Shown here piece after piece: positions 1 to 8,281 of a DNA stretch of 16,974 nucleotides. Position 1 is the first letter of the stretch; every line of letters begins with the position of its first letter. Source of the DNA: Chrysochromulina tobinii (taxonomy: Eukaryota; Haptophyta; Prymnesiales; Chrysochromulinaceae). The stretch spans positions 1 to 16,974 of the forward strand of contig JWZX01002016.1 in NCBI GenBank assembly GCA_001275005.1, written 5' to 3'. The notes under the pieces are model-generated. The model did not search any database, was not told the DNA's origin, and worked only from the letters and a program-made list of their open reading frames with translations. A program made the translations under genes and the position numbers.

Positions 1-1695
1 TATCCTTTTTACTCCGAGCGTGCCAGCCGTCGCCTGCAGCAGCAGCAGCAACCGGGGCGACCGGCGCCGTCGCGGCAGGTGCGGCAGGTGCGGCCGGCGG
101 CGCCTCTGCGGACCGTCCGTGTCTCTGTGGAGCCTCTGTGGAGCGCTCCACGGCCGGTGCCGTCGTGCTGGAGATTTGGGAGATTTTGGAGCTCTTCATG
201 GGTCCCGTGTATGGGGGCTGCGGCGCGCGCGGCGGCGCACTCGCGTCGCCCGCATGCGCCGCGAGGTGGGAGTCGGCCGCGCCCAGCTGCTGCGATGCGG
301 ATGCCAGCTGCGTGGCGGGCCGCGGGACGGCTCCCAATCCCTGTGGCTCTGTGTACCCTCCGGAGTCCGCAGGCATGCGAAAGGCCTGAGACGCGGCTTG
401 CGTCATCGCATCAGGTGGAAGCGAGGCCACCGTGGCACACCCAGCCGCGCGCGCCGCTGCAGCCGCTGCCGTCGCCGCCGCGGACGCCGTCGCGGTCGCG
501 GGCGCCGTCGCGGGGCCCTTCTTGCTGGCGGTGCGTGTCGCCTGCTGCGCTGCCTGCTGCATGGCGCGCTGCAGGTCGGCGAAGACGAGGGTGGTGCGAA
601 TTGTGAGAGGGGAGAGGATGCGCGCGCGCGCCGTATCGAGCGCTACACGGACCGCCTTGGAGGCGCTTGCCGGCTCTTCGTCCGGCAGGAGGAAGTCATA
701 CCTGATGAGGGAGGCAACCAGCGGTCAGCAGCGGTCATCAACGGTCATCAGCGGTCATCCGATGGCAATCCGATGGCAATCAAGAAGCCGTACCCCTCTT
801 GCGCGCGGCGCGTCGCGTGCGCGGCCGCGTCGGGGCCGTCGAGCGCTGGCCCGTCCCATGGTACAGCCTCGCCGCCCATCAACGCGATGAGTTTCAGAGA
901 GTCGGGGTGTGGCGCCGTCGGAGGCAAGCAGAGGAGCCGGACGCCACTCAGCAGCCTCGCGCGCGCGGAGTTGACGCACCCGACGCGCGCGTCGAGGCCG
1001 CTCTCGGCGCGCGCACCCGCCGGCGGCGTCGGCGCGTACTTGGCGTCGTTGACATCGGGCAGCGGGTCGGAGATTGCGGTGCGCATGCTTGCGTCGTGCA
1101 GCCACAAGGGGTTGACGACCGGTACGAGCGATCCTAGCGCGTACAGGAACTTGGGCGTCCACTGCATCATCGGCGTGACCAGGTGGGTGACGTCCTCGCG
1201 CCACTCTTTGGCCTGCGCCGCGCCAAGCCGCTCACATGCCGCCTTGTGCGTGGCCTTGGCATCGCCGCTCACGCCCGAGGCGCACACGACGAGCGGCACG
1301 TGCTCGACCAGAAAGCTCGTCGTGCCGACCTTGAGCTTAGCGCCATGTGGCACGGCGTAGCGCCGCCCGCCCGGGTGGCCGTACGGCTCCTCGGCCAAAA
1401 GCGGCTGCGACTCCGCCAGTGATGCCGCGTCCGTGGGCTCCGTGTTCCACAGGCGCTGAGTGTTGATGAATGTGCCGAACTTGGAGTCGAGGTCCTTGAT
1501 GAAGAGCCGCCCGTCGGTCACAGACAGCTCGGCGTGCCTGCGGCTGATGCTCTTGTCGTTGGCCAGCACGATTGCGCCCTCCTTGCGGCCGATGAGGTAC
1601 GACGGACGGTCGTCGCCAGGCAATGGAAGGAGCAGTGAGAGCGGCGCATCGCCGGAGTCACCTGGCTTCATGAGTTGGCGCAGAGCGAACGGCAT
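1..1695 (-). CDS. NBS1: Nibrin (NBS1)-like FHA-BRCT protein, 3' end beyond window
   Basis: Exons 794-1695 and 1-701, the second running off the left edge; about 534 residues are visible. NBS1 is the phosphopeptide-binding subunit of the nuclear MRE11-RAD50-NBS1 double-strand-break complex. The order seen is an FHA domain at residues about 32-131 (GR at 36-37, SISRRHAEL at 49-57, KFGTF at 72-76), followed directly by a BRCT (about 133-205; PLVVCASGVSG, THLV, PLWL), then a weaker second BRCT (about 248-345) interrupted by the intron. FHA fused directly to tandem BRCT is the nibrin hallmark. The ATG at 1695 has A at -3 and sits at the natural FHA start; an upstream extension of the frame to 2142 has no domain character and overlaps the divergent gene. 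A loop of about 30 residues (81-112) is inserted in the FHA domain. After about residue 345 the protein is Ala/Pro-rich and disordered; the MRE11/ATM-binding C-terminus is not in the window. Confidence 0.85.
702..793 (-). other. Intron 1 of NBS1-like gene (GTAC class, 92 nt)
   Basis: Phase 2. The donor is GTACGG and the acceptor is CCTCATCAG followed by GTATGAC. Without splicing the frame stops at 748; with it GG+G gives Gly, then Tyr-Asp-Phe-Leu-Leu-Pro, completing the BRCT-like segment. The intron begins with a degenerate copy of the first bases of the next exon (GTACGGCTTCTT against GTATGACTTCCT, 9 of 12 matching). It holds short TGATGACCG(C/T) repeats and ends with the core shared by other introns in the window. 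Confidence 0.85.
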
Positions 1696-1724
1696 CGTGA
1701 GTGCGGATGTTCGCGCGGAGGATG

Positions 1725-1762
1725 GATCCCGACCTGCGCCACAGATCCCGACCTGCGCCACA
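1725..1762. repeat. Two tandem 19-bp copies in a divergent promoter
   Basis: Two perfect 19-bp copies (1725-1743 and 1744-1762) lie in the 138-bp gap between the divergent starts at 1695 (minus) and 1834 (plus). They could be paired regulator sites for a bidirectional promoter or a chance duplication. No known motif is recognised. Confidence 0.6.
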
Positions 1763-1833
1763 GATGGTCGCGGCCAGGGCGACGGAGGCGATCGTGATGA
1801 GAGAAAAGACCCTCCTCGTTCGGATTTCCCGCG

Positions 1834-2700
1834 ATGTGGTCCCTGGACGCAACCGGCGCCGACCTGAACGTGTGCGCCTCGTGCAACTTCGCCAACGTCC
1901 CGACGCTGCCGAAGTGCGACATGTGCGACTCGCCACTGCTGCACACCAAGCGCCCAGCCCCACCGCCGTTGCCGCCGCCAGTACCTTCCATGAAGCTGCG
2001 AAAACTCGTCGAGTCCATCCAGCTCGGACTCACAACTTTGGCTCAGATCCTCGAGGAGAACGGGGCGTCGCAACCGCGCCCTCCGGCCAAGCGTGCTGCA
2101 GCCGCTTCGGCTCCTCCGGAGCCGCGCGCCGCTGACAAGCAACCACGGCCAACCGCGGCCTCGTTCTCATCTTCTACCACCGCCGCTGCCGTCACAGCAG
2201 CCTCTTCGGTGGTTGGCAAGCGCGCCGCCCACGACGAATCCACGACGCCGCACACAAGCCATGACCCTCTGACTCGTCGCAAAAGGTCAGCGTCACACCC
2301 AGCCGCGGCCTCGAGCGCGCCCGCCGCAGCCGTGCCTTCGAGTGCGCCGCCTACCGTCGTGCCTCTGAAAGGCGCCAGCAGCAGCATCGCCGCGCAACGG
2401 AAACCCGACCGGCGCGAGGTCGTCGGCGAGAGTGGGGTGCGCGTGGGCGACCAAGTCAGCTTCGCTCTCTCCAAGGACGATGGGCTCGCGCGCGCGGTCT
2501 ATAACGACGGACCACCCTCAACGCTCCGTTGGTTTGTCGAGGACAGACGAGGACGCATCGTGGAGTACTTCCTCGTGTATGGGGCGAGTCCCGACGACTG
2601 GAGTACGCTCGCGACGAGCGCAACGATGCGCGATGCGGAGGATGCCCTCGCCTGCTTGAAGCGGCGGCACAAACTGGCGGGCACGCTCCGGTCACGTTGA
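1834..2700 (+). CDS. RanBP2-type zinc-finger protein of unknown role
   Basis: A single-exon gene of 288 residues. Residues 2-31 form one RanBP2-type zinc finger: Trp2, then C14-x2-C17-x3-N21-x6-C28-x2-C31. Such fingers bind ubiquitin, Ran or single-stranded RNA; which applies here cannot be told. A short predicted helix (about 53-75) follows, then a long Ser/Ala/Pro-rich linker with basic patches (about 80-200), then a compact C-terminal region (about 205-280; VGDQVSFAL, TLRWFVEDRRGRIVEYFLVYG) that looks folded but that I do not recognise. The start is the first ATG of the frame and directly precedes the Trp of the finger. The gene is divergent from the NBS1-like gene with 138 bp between starts, so the two could share a promoter. 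No intron is needed. Confidence 0.8.
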   Translation: MWSLDATGADLNVCASCNFANVPTLPKCDMCDSPLLHTKRPAPPPLPPPVPSMKLRKLVESIQLGLTTLAQILEENGASQPRPPAKRAAAASAPPEPRAADKQPRPTAASFSSSTTAAAVTAASSVVGKRAAHDESTTPHTSHDPLTRRKRSASHPAAASSAPAAAVPSSAPPTVVPLKGASSSIAAQRKPDRREVVGESGVRVGDQVSFALSKDDGLARAVYNDGPPSTLRWFVEDRRGRIVEYFLVYGASPDDWSTLATSATMRDAEDALACLKRRHKLAGTLRSR

Positions 2701-2907
2701 ATCCAATGAATGCACGTCGTCTCAGCACGGAGTCGGGGAAGTGTCTGTAAAATGTGAGAGAAATGTACCCGCATGTCTGCTTCACTGCTACATTCGATGT
2801 CAACGAGCGTCCCACCGGGGGCAGGGGCGCTGTCAAAAGAAGCCAGACTGCTGCGCTAGTAGTATGCGTGCGCGCTCGCGTCAAATACCCCTTCCCGAGT
2901 CGTGCGC

Positions 2908-3336
2908 TCACTCCTTCGTCGCGTCGGGCCAGCCCATGGCCGCGAGCCGCGGGTCGTCGGCGACGGCGTGCTTGCACCAGAACTGCGACGGCATCGGGTA
3001 CGACATGGGCGCGAGCGGCCTACGCTCATTCTCCATCGAGAACCTGGCAGTGAAGTAGAGGCAGACGCCCCACACTGCGCCGCAGATCGCCGTGTTGCGC
3101 TTCCAGTTGGGCGGGTTGCACCACCAGCCGCCTGCCGGGGACCACACCCACTTGGGGTACTGCGCGCGAGAGTGCGAGAACGTTCTGCAGTGAGATGTTG
3201 GGTGCGGAGGTAATTGAGAGATCACGGCAATGAGGGGCTGCGGACACGTTGCGAGGTTGGGAGGGGTCGGTTGTGGGATGGGTTCCGCCGCTGCTCGACA
3301 AACCGGGAAATTAGCTCCGCCCATGCCCTTGCCCAT
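2908..3336 (-). CDS. 94-residue single-pass membrane protein, complex I accessory subunit-like
   Basis: Exon 1 is 3304-3336 and exon 2 is 2908-3159, joined in phase 0 to give 94 residues. The ATG lies in an ideal Kozak context (GCCACCATGG). The spliced protein has a Gly-rich start, an aromatic segment with SPAGGWWCNPPNWKRNT at about residues 18-34, one membrane segment at about 33-50, then a basic and polar tail containing PSQFWCK (about 69-74). This size and plan, a short amphipathic N-terminus followed by one membrane helix flanked by WKRN, resembles small accessory subunits of mitochondrial NADH:ubiquinone oxidoreductase. I infer that role from general appearance only and cannot name a subunit. 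Reading through the intron instead would give 142 residues with a nondescript insert. It converges on the RanBP2 zinc-finger gene with a 207-bp gap. Confidence 0.7.
   Translation of the reverse strand: MGKGMGGANFPVCRAAAEPIPQPTPPNLATCPQPLIAVISQLPPHPTSHCRTFSHSRAQYPKWVWSPAGGWWCNPPNWKRNTAICGAVWGVCLYFTARFSMENERRPLAPMSYPMPSQFWCKHAVADDPRLAAMGWPDATKE
3160..3303 (-). other. Ordinary intron of the small membrane-protein gene (144 nt)
   Basis: The donor is GTTTGT after codon 11 and the acceptor is GCGCAG before TAC; phase 0. The intron is open in frame (no stop), so retention cannot be excluded. Splicing is preferred because it joins ...ANFP to YPKW and removes a Pro/Ser-rich insert. It lacks the tandem repeats and CATCAG core seen in most other introns of the window, so it is a useful control. 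Confidence 0.65.
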
Positions 3337-3674
3337 GGTGGCCTGCGTGGGGGTGACGAGCGTAGGTGAGGGGCTGCAAGTCTGTGCTTCTCCACGTCCG
3401 CGACAATGACGATCCCAGTTGAGGGTGGCGGTGTGCGGTCGCGCGCGCGAGCGAGCAAGGGGAAAGGAAGCGGCGCAGCCAAGGCTGGCGCAGCGGCGCA
3501 GGGCCCCTCATATGCCGCCGCCGCCGCATAAGTGGGGCTGTTGGCATCACTGCGCACGTAAACGAGAGGAGACGCACCGCGAGGAAGTTTTTTGTCGAGA
3601 TCAAAGCAACCAGCCGCCGTTCCGGGCAATTGGCATGAAGGTTACATTACGTCGCCAGTGCCTGGGGCAGCTTG
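3337..3674. promoter_or_regulatory. Divergent promoter region, 338 bp
   Basis: The region separates the starts of the small membrane-protein gene (minus, 3336) and the unknown gene (plus, 3675). It must hold both promoters and 5' leaders. No TATA box or other motif stands out. A short AT-richer stretch lies at about 3581-3650. Confidence 0.45.
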
Positions 3675-3727
3675 ATGAGTTTCGCAATTCCAGCGGCTGT
3701 TGTAGGGCGTCCAATGGGCGTCGATGA
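3635..3727 (+). other. Possible 30-codon upstream ORF overlapping the next start
   Basis: The ATG at 3635 has G at -3 and opens a 30-codon frame ending at 3727, overlapping the main start at 3675 in a different frame. The main ATG has a poorer context (T at -3). If the transcript includes 3635, this uORF could reduce translation of the downstream gene. Otherwise the transcript starts between the two ATGs. Confidence 0.3.
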
Positions 3728-4823
3728 CCAGGCTGCGTCTTCGGGCTCGCATCCGGCGCGGCAGGCACCGCTGCCGCATTACGCGCTGCCCAACTTCTCA
3801 GTCGTACTGCCCACCTACTCTAACGCCGAGTCGGACCTCATCACTCAGGCCTTCCGCATCGGCAATTTCGTATCGGTATCAGCTCTGCCGAACAGCATCA
3901 AACCAGGTCAGGTGAGCCGCAGCCGCTTCCAAAAGATCCTGGACAACCGTCAGCCGGCGGAGGACTGGAATGTCAACCTGGGTGCGCCATACAAGCCTAA
4001 GCAGAAGACCTTCTCCGAGTTTGAGTACATGCCGTCACCGTTCTCGCTCGCCGACGAGGTCGCCAAGGAGGACCGCGAGAAGCACGTTGAGGCCACCAAG
4101 GCGGCCGGGCACGAGAAGGCGTTCGTCATGTCGGACACGCACAAGTCGCTCAAGTACGAGGACTCGTTCCGCGGCGGCAGCAACCCGACGTTCCAGTTCA
4201 ACGCGTTCTCCTCGGTGGCCGACCCATACGAGCGTGCCGACGACCAGGCGCTGCGCTATAAGTGGCTGCAGGATGCGCAGATCCTCGCCGGGCCCATACG
4301 GCCGTCGGGGCGCGTCAAGGGCTCCACGGGCCAGGCGTCCTCCGAGCTGCCGACGCGCTCGACGCTGCCGCAGATGGTGGCGGAGCTGCGCGAGGCGATC
4401 GAGTTCGACTGGAGCGAGTACGCGTTCCTCGTGTGCTCGACGGACGACGAGCACGTGGTGATACGCTTCGAGCTGGCGACGCTCGACTCGGAGCCCGGCC
4501 TCTCCGCCTACATGAACGTCTTCTCGCGCTCTCACCGCGTCGTCTACAAGTACATGCTCAAGAAAGTTGTCGAAGATTGGAACGTGACGCCGGGCGATGG
4601 CCACCTGTACTTCACCTTTCGCCCCCCATGGGTCGCCTCACGCATTACGGACACGTTCTACTCGCTGCACCCCGAGCAGCGCACGTACCAGGACTCGCGT
4701 GCCAAGCGCTCCGCCAAGGCCGCCAGCACAGCCGGCGCCGTGATGGGCGCCTCGAGCATTGGTCTCAGCTCGTCCTCCATTGGCGGCCCGATGGGCGCTG
4801 TGGAACGACCCGACCTCACCTGA
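3675..4823 (+). CDS. Conserved-looking protein of unknown function, 382 residues
   Basis: A single-exon gene. The first ATG of the frame is at 3675; a TTG precedes it and a stop lies at 3636-3638. I do not recognise a family. The protein is soluble-looking, with no signal peptide or membrane segment. The N-terminal 35 residues and the last 40 (Ser/Gly/Ala-rich) look disordered. Two parts look folded: about 38-175 (LPNFSVVLPTYSNAES, DWNVNLGAPYKPKQKTFSEF) and about 232-345 (ELREAIEFDWSEYAFLVCS, DDEHVVIRFELATLDSE, DGHLYFTFRPPWV). Even codon usage and balanced composition, unlike the shadow frames, support real coding. It converges on the hydrolase gene across an 857-bp spacer. An upstream exon joined by splicing cannot be excluded. 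Confidence 0.75.
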   Translation: MSFAIPAAVVGRPMGVDDQAASSGSHPARQAPLPHYALPNFSVVLPTYSNAESDLITQAFRIGNFVSVSALPNSIKPGQVSRSRFQKILDNRQPAEDWNVNLGAPYKPKQKTFSEFEYMPSPFSLADEVAKEDREKHVEATKAAGHEKAFVMSDTHKSLKYEDSFRGGSNPTFQFNAFSSVADPYERADDQALRYKWLQDAQILAGPIRPSGRVKGSTGQASSELPTRSTLPQMVAELREAIEFDWSEYAFLVCSTDDEHVVIRFELATLDSEPGLSAYMNVFSRSHRVVYKYMLKKVVEDWNVTPGDGHLYFTFRPPWVASRITDTFYSLHPEQRTYQDSRAKRSAKAASTAGAVMGASSIGLSSSSIGGPMGAVERPDLT

Positions 4824-5680
4824 GGCGCCGTCTTGGGCGCGATAGGAGGAGGAGGAGGAGCAGGCGTGCGCGTCCCAGCCCTGGGCCTGGCCCGAACTCT
4901 CTTGACTCTCAGGTCGCGCGCGTGTTGGGTCGTCCCCTATGGCTCAGCCCCGGTTTTGCGTGTGAGTCGGGGGCAGCTTTCGGCCATTTTTGCTGCATGT
5001 TTTACTGGATTAGCGAGTACCCAGGTGCATCGACGCGAGAAAATGAATTTTTCTGCTTCGAAAGGACAAGAACTATGGCAACGAATTCGGAGCACCACTA
5101 CCTCGATCAAACACGAACAACGACACGGCCACACCCCCCACAGGAGCGTTCAGCGTGTACACACGCAACCGACGGCGTACATGCTACATCGACGGACAAA
5201 AGTCAACGAAGAACTCGGAAACCAACCTGACGAAATGCTACGCGCGCACAACATCACACTCAGTTCACACGACCGCCGGCGCGCGCCCTGCCCGTCGGCT
5301 GCGTCCGGTCGTGCGTGCAGCACAGGCCACGAGGAGCTGAGCAGATGAGCAGAACTAGCTCGAGTGGCCCGCAAATGATAGGGTGGCCAACCGCGTCGTG
5401 TTGGGCAACTTTTCACAGCTCGAGTGGCCCGCCCATGATAGGGTGGCCAACCGCGTCGTGTTGGGCAACTTTTCACAGCTCGAGTGGCCCGCCCATGATA
5501 GGGTGGGCCAACCGCGTCGTGTTGGGCAACTTTTCACAGCTCGATTGGCCCGCCCATCGGCCCGTCCGCGGCCGCGCGCCGAGATGGGCACCCCGTCCAC
5601 GGACGTTAGCGCCGAGATGGGGGAGGGGACGCCGACGCGCGCCCGCCATGGCGCCCAACGGCCGCGCAAGACGGCCTGAC
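4824..5680. other. Convergent intergenic spacer, 857 bp
   Basis: The spacer lies between two genes whose 3' ends face each other. It holds a short GGA-rich run at 4842-4860, an AT-richer stretch at about 4975-5250 likely to include 3' UTR and poly(A) regions, and the 60-bp minisatellite at 5357-5556. Open frames that cross it (for example plus strand 4833-5348) have no protein character. Confidence 0.6.
5357..5556. repeat. 60-bp minisatellite, 3.3 copies
   Basis: Copies start at 5357, 5417 and 5477 with a partial fourth at about 5538. The first differs at two bases (GCAAATG for GCCCATG) and the third carries one extra G. Each unit contains GGGTGGCCAACC and TTGGGCAACTTTTCACAGCT. It lies 125-325 bp beyond the stop codon of the hydrolase gene and is unlike the intron repeats elsewhere in the window. 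Confidence 0.9.
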
Positions 5681-8242
5681 TCAAGGGTTGACGATGTACT
5701 TGGGCGCGCCCACGAAGGACCAGACGTTGCCTCGCCTGTGGGTAAGGCCGCCCGCGCGCAAATGCGCACGCCTTCTTGTCACGACGGTGTCGCGGATGTC
5801 ATCGAGCATCCAGCGGTTTACGTTGAAGTAATTGTGCCGGAGTGCGTGCACATTGGAGTCCATCCACGAGGTGTCGATGACATCCATATCGAGTGGCACC
5901 CCCCTATAACACACCTTGGACTGTAGATCGCCCTCCAGCGCGTGGCCGAGGGTGGCCGTGAGCTCCTTGGATACTCGGCGTACCCTGCCGGAGCCCAAGT
6001 TCGCCAGCCAAGTCATCACCGAGGGAGGCGCCGTCGAGAGAAGCTCGGGAGTCGAGATTGATTCAGATTGAATCGTCGAGATTGAACCGTTGGCGCCGCC
6101 GCCAGCGCCGTCCCGAGCGGATTGGATCGTCGAGATTGAACCGTTGGCGCCTCCACCAGCGCCGTCCCGAGCGGATTGAACCGTCGAGATTGAACCGTTG
6201 GCGCCGCCACCAGCGCCGTCCCGAGCGTCCGCGCCATCCCGAGCGCCGTTCGAGGTTGAACCGTTGGCGCCTCCAGCGCCGTCCCGAGCGTCCGCGCCAT
6301 CCCGAGCGCCGTTCGAGGTTGAACCGTTGGCGCCACCAGCGCCGTCCCGAGCGTCCGCGCCATCCCGAGCGCCGTTCGAGGTTGAACCGTTGGCGCCACC
6401 AGCGCCGTCTCGAGCGTCAGCGCCGTCTCGAGCCGTCCGCGCCATCCCGAGCGCCGTTCGAGGTGCCGTAAGTGCCGCAGCCCTTGTCGAGTCCCCCCGC
6501 CCCCTGATTGCCCCCCTCATCACTGACACCTCGAGGGCCCTTATCAGAGGCGCTGCCCGGTCCAGCGCCAGCTCCACCACCAGTGCTGCCACAGACGAGC
6601 AGGAAAGGGTTCTTGCCAAGGGCACGCTCAGCGTTAAAGACCTCGCTGTAGAAGAGCGCCCGGTCGGCCGTGTCGCAGTACCTGATGAGGGGGCACTCAT
6701 TCGTCATCAGAGGGCACTCATTCGTCATCAGAGGGCACTCATTCGTCATCAGAGGGCACTCAGAGGGCACTCAGAGGGCACTCAGAGGGCACTCAGAGGG
6801 CACTCAGAGGGTACTCATATCTCGCGTACAGGGTGATCGTACAGCACATGCGCCTGAGCATCGAAAAGTCCTCTTGGATGAAGGTGTGGAGAGGGTAGTC
6901 GGGTGACATCATCATGACGGTGGCAAAACGCGCACGAGGCGCATTCGATGGTAGATGGAAGGATTCATGTTGAGGACTGCTGCACGAGCCCTTGTTGAGC
7001 GTTGCGCGACGGCGCGCCTGCTGGTCACACGTGGCGAGCATGGGCTGGAGCAGGTGGAGTGCCGAGAAGAAGACATGTGCGCCCACCTGCGATCACGAGA
7101 CGCTCCATCCTCAGTGGCCATAGGAGGACATCAGGCGGTCATCAGAGCCCATGAGCACTGGCCATCATACAAGGCACTCAGAGCGACAAGGAGAGACACA
7201 CCGAGTGGCGTGCGCGCCGTGGTGAGCGCTTGCATGCGAGGAGGGCACTCAGAGCGAAGGAGAGACATACCGAGTGGCATAGCACATGGAACTCACGCAC
7301 GCCCGCGTCGATGAGCGAGGCGACGAAGGCGGCGAAGTCGGCTTGGCAGCGCGGGTGGCGTGCGTAGCCGACGGCGGAGAAATACGTGAGCTCACGACCT
7401 CCCGGCCACGAGAATGTGAAAGCTTTGACCGAAGGCGGGAAGTTTCCCAGGCAGAGGAGCTGTCCAATGACGCACACCTGCATGCATGCATAGGCCATCA
7501 GAGGCAATCAGTCACCATTATGGGCCACCAGAGGGCCGTCAGAAGGCCGTCAGAAGGCCATCAGAGGGCCATCAGAGGGCCATCAGAGGGCAGCTACCTC
7601 GTCCTTGACAGACGCGTTGAAGCCGGGTACATAGAGGATCACCTCAGGTGGAGCTCTCGAGAGAGGCATGCGATCGAGCACAGCGAGGCGAGGAATGGTT
7701 GGCTGCTTGGCCTTCTGATGAGGGAGGTCATTCGTGATCAGTGGCGGTGCATTGAGAGGGTCCTCAGAGGGCACTCAGAGGGAACTCAGAGGGCAATCAG
7801 AGGGTCATCAGAGGGCACTCCACCTTGAGCAATCAGAGGGTCATCAGAGGGTCATCAGAGGGCAATCAGAGGGTCATCAGAGGGCAATCAGAGGGTCATC
7901 AGAGGGCACTCCACCTTGAGCAATGGCGCGTTGTCGCCATCCGTCTCCGTAGCTTCGACGAGCACTGGACGAACCTCTGATGACCTCTGATTGCCTCCTA
8001 CATCAGGTACGGCGTTGTTGCCATCCGTCTCCGTAGCTTCGACGAGCACTGGACGAGTCTGACTCGGCGGCGAGCCGTGAGGCTGTGAGTGTTGCGGGGC
8101 GCCATCAACGCCCCCGCCGCTGCTGTCGTGGCGGCGGTGGCCGACGCCCGCGTCGGCGCTGGTTCTGCGTCTGTGCTGCATCGGTGCTGCTGATGATGAT
8201 GATGATGACGACGATGCCGCCGCCGACGATGCCGCCGACGAC

Positions 8243-8281
<39 letters not shown>

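Noticed and set aside
20-1360. 446-codon plus-strand open frame
   Set aside because: It lies opposite the NBS1-like exons, is Arg/Gly/Ser-rich with no domain, and is a GC-driven shadow.
1696-2142. N-terminal extension of the NBS1-like protein up to 2142
   Set aside because: It overlaps the divergent zinc-finger gene, has no domain, and begins with a non-ATG codon; the ATG at 1695 sits right at the FHA domain with good context.
6690-7920. CRISPR-like array of short repeats
   Set aside because: Units are contiguous minisatellite copies without unique spacers, lie in introns, and the genome is eukaryotic.
7497-8010. C/D-box snoRNA signals (TGATGA and CTGA) within the introns
   Set aside because: The motifs arise from the repeat unit itself; no paired terminal stem and no spacing of true box C/D RNAs. 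A small-RNA dataset would be needed to reopen it.
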